A stretch of 64,000 bases of DNA from Geosiphon pyriformis (taxonomy: Eukaryota > Glomeromycota > Glomeromycetes > Archaeosporales > Geosiphonaceae): NCBI GenBank assembly GCA_016748015.1, contig JAAOMT010000603.1, positions 288,373-352,372 on the forward strand, in the 5' to 3' direction. Positions 59,954 to 64,000 of this stretch are shown in pieces; the first letter of the stretch is position 1; every line of letters begins with the position of its first letter. Both the position numbers and the translations under genes were made by a program. The notes under the pieces were generated by a model that worked only from the letters and a program-made list of their open reading frames with translations, did no database searches and had not been told where the DNA came from.

Positions 59954-61907
59954 TTAGGGCAATTGATAATCACCCAAATATACGCACAGCCTAGGAATCT
60001 CCTCATGACTAACAGCTTGTCGTTTCGCTGCAATCCAGCCTTCGTCGTCTCTTACCGCAACAATCTCACCACGTCGATTCTTGTAGCGGATGCAATGCAA
60101 AGTGTGCTTGAAGCGGTGGTGGATGGTCGATAAAAAAGCATCAAAGCTGCCTTCTTTATTGAAAAGCACCGGACGTTGTTCGGTTGCCATGACACATGTT
60201 ATATACATCTGCAAAAATTTGAATCCTGTTAATGTGGCAGAGAAAATTATACTTCTTCTATAGTCAAAATGTTCACAAGATATTTACCTTCTCACCTTGA
60301 TCAGCATCAGGAATTGGCTTATTGAATATATCGTTCTTTTCAAACCATAATTTCTTAATGGCCATTTCAACAATTGACAACTTTGTTTGACTTTCGTAAT
60401 ATTTAGGTGATAGCAGCAATCCATACGCAGAATTGAGCTTTCCACCAGTGGGATCATTTAGCACACGTATTGGCTCATTGGAGGGAAACCCGCTTGGATG
60501 ACGATAATACTTGAAAATTCAGAAAGTAAACACATAAATTAAAAGATTTTAGAAAGATTGATTTTCCAATATTTATGTTATGATTCTTACGAAACGGGAA
60601 AAGTTCATCTTTAAATTCACAGAGAACTGACGACTATCAACTATCTTGAACCCAGAAATTTCACTTAATGGGATTAAAACCTCATCAGTCGTTGAATTAA
60701 ATAGTAATGATATGTCGTTTGTGGTCCAGCGGAACAAGAAGGCCATATCATCATTTACGCTTTCTTGGTTTTCTTGCTCATGATTAATTGAGGAATCTTG
60801 CCCCCAAGAAAGAAACTCGACTTTAATCAAATCAACCTTCATGCAATATGTCGATAAGTTAACATTTCCATCCGATTCTGACGCATTAGTTGTATTCAAT
60901 TGGAGAACTTCATCTTCATTGAAGAATGTCTCCATACTTTGGCTGTAAATTTCCTGACCGGTAATAGAATGCGTCCTGCTAGACTGAGAACTTTGATCTT
61001 GCATTAAATTCAAGTTCAATTTCGTTTGAAGAGGAAGTTTTCGACTAGAGATCAGAGTATCCTCCTTATTAGTTTCAGGCTGAATCTTCTTTGTTCTATT
61101 AAAGTTACCCAGGGATTCCAATGAATTCCAGTCAAAATTAATCCATTGTGAAGCACTGGATGACATATCAGATTGTGGTCTTGGTGACCCTTTTGGGATG
61201 ATATTTTGTTGCAAAGAAGTGCCGTGATTTAATAGGGAAGGCTGAGGATCAGAACTTCCAGATTCATGTAAAGGTGATATTAAGGTTGCTGTGGTCTCAA
61301 TTTTTTTTTCGAATTTCACTCTTTCAGTCGATTTACTTTCTTCAATTTTGTTGGATAAAATCATTGGTTTTAAAAAAGAAGGAATTGATTCTTTTGGGAC
61401 CTCAATTGGCCCATCGAATAAGTCTACAATTTGAGTAGTATCTTTTTTTCCATTATTTTCTTGTTGTGCAGACTTAAATATTTCATTGAACATATCCGCG
61501 ATTTCTGCTAATTCATCCTTCTCCGTCTCCGTCTCGCCCAAAGGTTCTGGTGTAGATGAAGAGGTGGGTTTAGCGATTGTTTGGTTGCTATCAATTGAGA
61601 TATTTGAATTGTTGTTTAAAAAAATGGGAGTCTGAGGAGTGATCGGCGGACTTTTCATGGATTGATCAATCAATATCCTCTTGAATGCCTTTGGAGGAGA
61701 GGAGGGATCTTCGTTAAGTGTATCTATCCAAAGAGTTTTAGTTGATTTAATATTTGTGGTCCAAGATAAAAAAGTTCAAATACTTCAGCCCTCAAAAGGA
61801 GATAACTTGGAAATATTTCAGCTGCTTTGACTACCTTGAGCTGTGGTAAAGCTAGCTTCGGAACCTTCATCGGACTCATAACCACTAGTGTCATTTTGGG
61901 GGTCCAT
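59954..61907 (-). CDS. unrecognised acidic protein with PB1-like C-terminus
   Basis: Four phased exons: 61907-61835, 61723-60591, 60509-60288 and 60208-59954, about 560 residues. The N-terminus is very acidic (YESDEGSEAS), followed by a long Ser/Thr/Gln/Glu-rich, probably disordered part to about residue 290. Then comes a folded-looking part (AFLFRWTTNDISLLFN, EVLIPLSEISGFKIVDSRQFSV), a segment starting YYRHPSGFPSNEPIR, and an end (FNKEGSFDAFLSTIHHRF...RRGEIVAVRDDEGWIAAKRQA...LCVYLGD) with the basic/acidic layout of a PB1 protein-interaction domain. PB1 is a guess from pattern. No catalytic motif is seen; the function is unknown. Confidence 0.7.
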
Positions 61908-63493
61908 TTTTAACTTGGACAGAGAGTATATTTTCACTTTTGTAAAAGTCAAAAGCCGTGACACTAGAATTTTGTGGATTTGGCCACGTATTTTTGAAGA
62001 AATTTATAAAGATTCAGATAATTAATTTACAAAATAAAACGATCCATCATGTCGAGCACATTTTAATCTTAGTTGTTGAGCTTTACTCAACACATAATAT
62101 GATTCAAACACTGATTGGATTTAAACGACAGATTTTGATAAAAGAATTGATAACAATAATGAGGAAAACTTTTTCTCGAATTTTTAATTAATGAAAACCA
62201 CCTACTATGCAATATTACTAGCCTCATAAACTCTAAATTTTTTATATCAGTATCAATATTATATAACTTATTTAAAAAATATAACCTTTTAGAAATATTA
62301 AATGAATTTTGTTTAAATGATTACAAGTATACATTTTAATAAACTTTTGTTATATTAATAAGTAAAAAGTTTTCCATTGGTTGTTTAACAAACCACAATT
62401 AATCACATCTTATTTATCTAAGATTTGATTTGATTTGATTTGATTTGATTTGGATTGAAATGAATTTGAATATTTTATTTTAATTGTTTTACTTTTTGCA
62501 ATAATATTCACATTTCTATAAGATTTATACATTCAAATCTTTTGTTATTGATTTAATCATTATTTTTTAATACTAATTTTTTTTTAATTATTTAAAAATA
62601 GTATTAAAACTTATTATAATTTATTATCTAATTTTAAATATTTTTTTATCTTATAAAATTTATTAAAAATTTATTGTTTTTTTTTTAATTATATAAAATA
62701 AAATTAGTTTAAAATTAACTTAAAATTAATGAAAAACTTTTTTTATAAATAAATATTTACAAATTTATTTCATATTTTTATATTTTTATTATTATATTTT
62801 ATTAAAGTATATTTTAAATACTGTTTAAATACATAACATATAAAAATTATTTTAAAAATAAATTATGTGTTTTTTATATATAATAACAAAAATAACACCA
62901 AAATTATTAATTAAATCTGTTTTTGTTTTTGTTTTTATGTTTAACTTAAAAAATATAATTCAACTAATTTAATTATTTTTTAATTAATTAAATTAACATT
63001 AAAAATAATAATCAAACCTAGTTTTTAATTGATTTTTTCACAAATAGTAATTAAATTACATTTAATAAAACATATTAAAAAATATATTTTTTAAAAAAAA
63101 ATTCTTATTTATATATTTAATAAAAAAAGTCAATGACCAAACTAACGATTAGTTTAACAACTTGGTTAATAATCAAATTAAAAAATAATTAATTCTAAAA
63201 ATAAGATAATTAAAATATATATTATTAATAATTATATAAATAAAATAAAAATTATAATTTTGTTAATTTCAAAATTCAATTATAACAATATGTTTAAATT
63301 AGGATTGAGAATTTTATGTATTGTTTAAAGTTAAATTATTATAAACTGAAACATTTTTTTGATTTTTTTATAAAATATTTTGATTCATCTGTTCAATTTT
63401 AATAAAAAAATAAGATACATAATATTATTTATAAAATGTCTAAAAAGCATGAAAAACTACAAGTTAATAAAAAAAAAGGGATTAAATTTAAGG
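61908..63493. other. AT-rich spacer
   Basis: Promoter of the acidic-protein gene at the left, then AT-rich DNA to 63480. It contains a (GATTT)n array at about 62421-62452. No coding sequence is supported. Confidence 0.45.
62421..62452. repeat. (GATTT)n pentanucleotide repeat
   Basis: Six GATTT units in a row. Confidence 0.9.
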
Positions 63494-64000
63494 CTAGAAT
63501 TTCAATTTATTAGTCTCCTGGTGTTTAACCGTTTGTTTTTTAACATGATACCAAATAAAGACACCATAAATTCGACAAATTAAATTTATGGTCAAAATTA
63601 TGGAACTCATAGTAAGACTTAATTGTGGAATAATATTGTATGCGAAGGTGTTTCGATGATAAAAAACCTATTTGAAAATAATTATATAAGATATTTAATT
63701 TAATCAAGCATTGAAAATTTTCATTTAGTTAAAAATACCTGAATTATAAATTGTGGAACATCTTCAATGAAAATATTAATACCACTACCCCAGAAGATTA
63801 AATTATCAACTCTGTTAGATATTGGGGCATTAAAAATATCAAAGTTGGCATATTTCGAATAGAGGAGATTTAGAGCATCAATATCGGCAGAGGAGAGCAG
63901 AGTGAATAACGCAGCGGGTTTTGCATGTTTCCGTAACCACAAAACATATTCATCATTTATGGTAATCTCCGTAATTACGATGTACGCTGCTAGTCCACTA
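63494..64000 (-). CDS. 3' part of a second membrane-protein family gene (inverted paralogue)
   Basis: Minus strand, running off the window. Exons 64000-63739 (open) and 63667-63494. It encodes WLRKHAKPAALFTLLSSADI, then the same segment as the gene at 50893-51284 (IFIEDVPQFIIQ) and the C-terminal membrane segments. Exon and intron match the other copy almost perfectly (two differences in about 240 bp), but the final exon diverges (ends KHQETNKLKF versus KPQEMYELNFV). It supplies a view of the sequence that the other copy loses in its gap. Confidence 0.8.

Overview
The window is nuclear DNA of a filamentous fungus. Protein genes carry many short introns (about 50-110 nt, nearly all GT-AG), single-copy eukaryotic genes alternate with very AT-rich DNA, and the mobile elements and a large membrane-protein family look like those of arbuscular mycorrhizal fungi (Glomeromycotina, Rhizophagus-like). 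The genus is an inference from family resemblance, not proven here.

Left arm, 0.2-17.9 kb, is gene-dense. In order: GPI14/PIG-M mannosyltransferase (+), class I histone deacetylase (-), Elongator subunit ELP5 (-), mevalonate kinase (-), a secreted/GPI-anchored periplasmic-binding-protein-like glycoprotein (-), a macro-domain protein (+), exosome subunit RRP46 (+), proteasome subunit beta-3 PUP3 (-) and complex III core protein 2 QCR2 (+). PUP3 and QCR2 are divergent across about 0.3 kb. For most of these I could work out a phase-consistent exon chain; exon coordinates are given in the entries.

Middle, 18.3-46.5 kb, is a transposon nest in AT-rich DNA. The AT-rich DNA (18.36-21.15 and 39.94-46.5 kb) contains at least three strongly C-to-T/G-to-A eroded copies of one LINE-like family. 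Into it inserted a 5'-truncated LINE (minus strand, poly(A) end at 21.15 kb), flanked by an exact 14-bp target duplication at 21136-21149 and 39931-39944. The LINE was then split by two LTR retroelements. One is a 9.7-kb Ty3/gypsy element with gag, protease, a Cys-rich module, dUTPase, RT/RNase H and integrase (21880-31613). The other is a 3.9-kb deletion derivative (35954-39859) that kept a piece of the same dUTPase-type element and grew an ~87-bp minisatellite. Divergence between LTRs, and the damage to catalytic residues, is almost purely transitional.

Right arm, 48.0-64.0 kb: a multi-exon extracellular/membrane protein of an expanded family (interrupted by a 721-bp assembly gap), the DASH subunit ASK1 (-), TFIID/SAGA subunit TAF5 (-), an unrecognised 560-aa acidic protein with a PB1-like C-terminus (-), and at the right edge an inverted, nearly identical 3' part of the membrane-protein gene. 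The housekeeping genes have no operon-like link; their products act in separate processes (GPI anchoring, chromatin and transcription, tRNA modification, sterol synthesis, RNA and protein turnover, respiration, mitosis).
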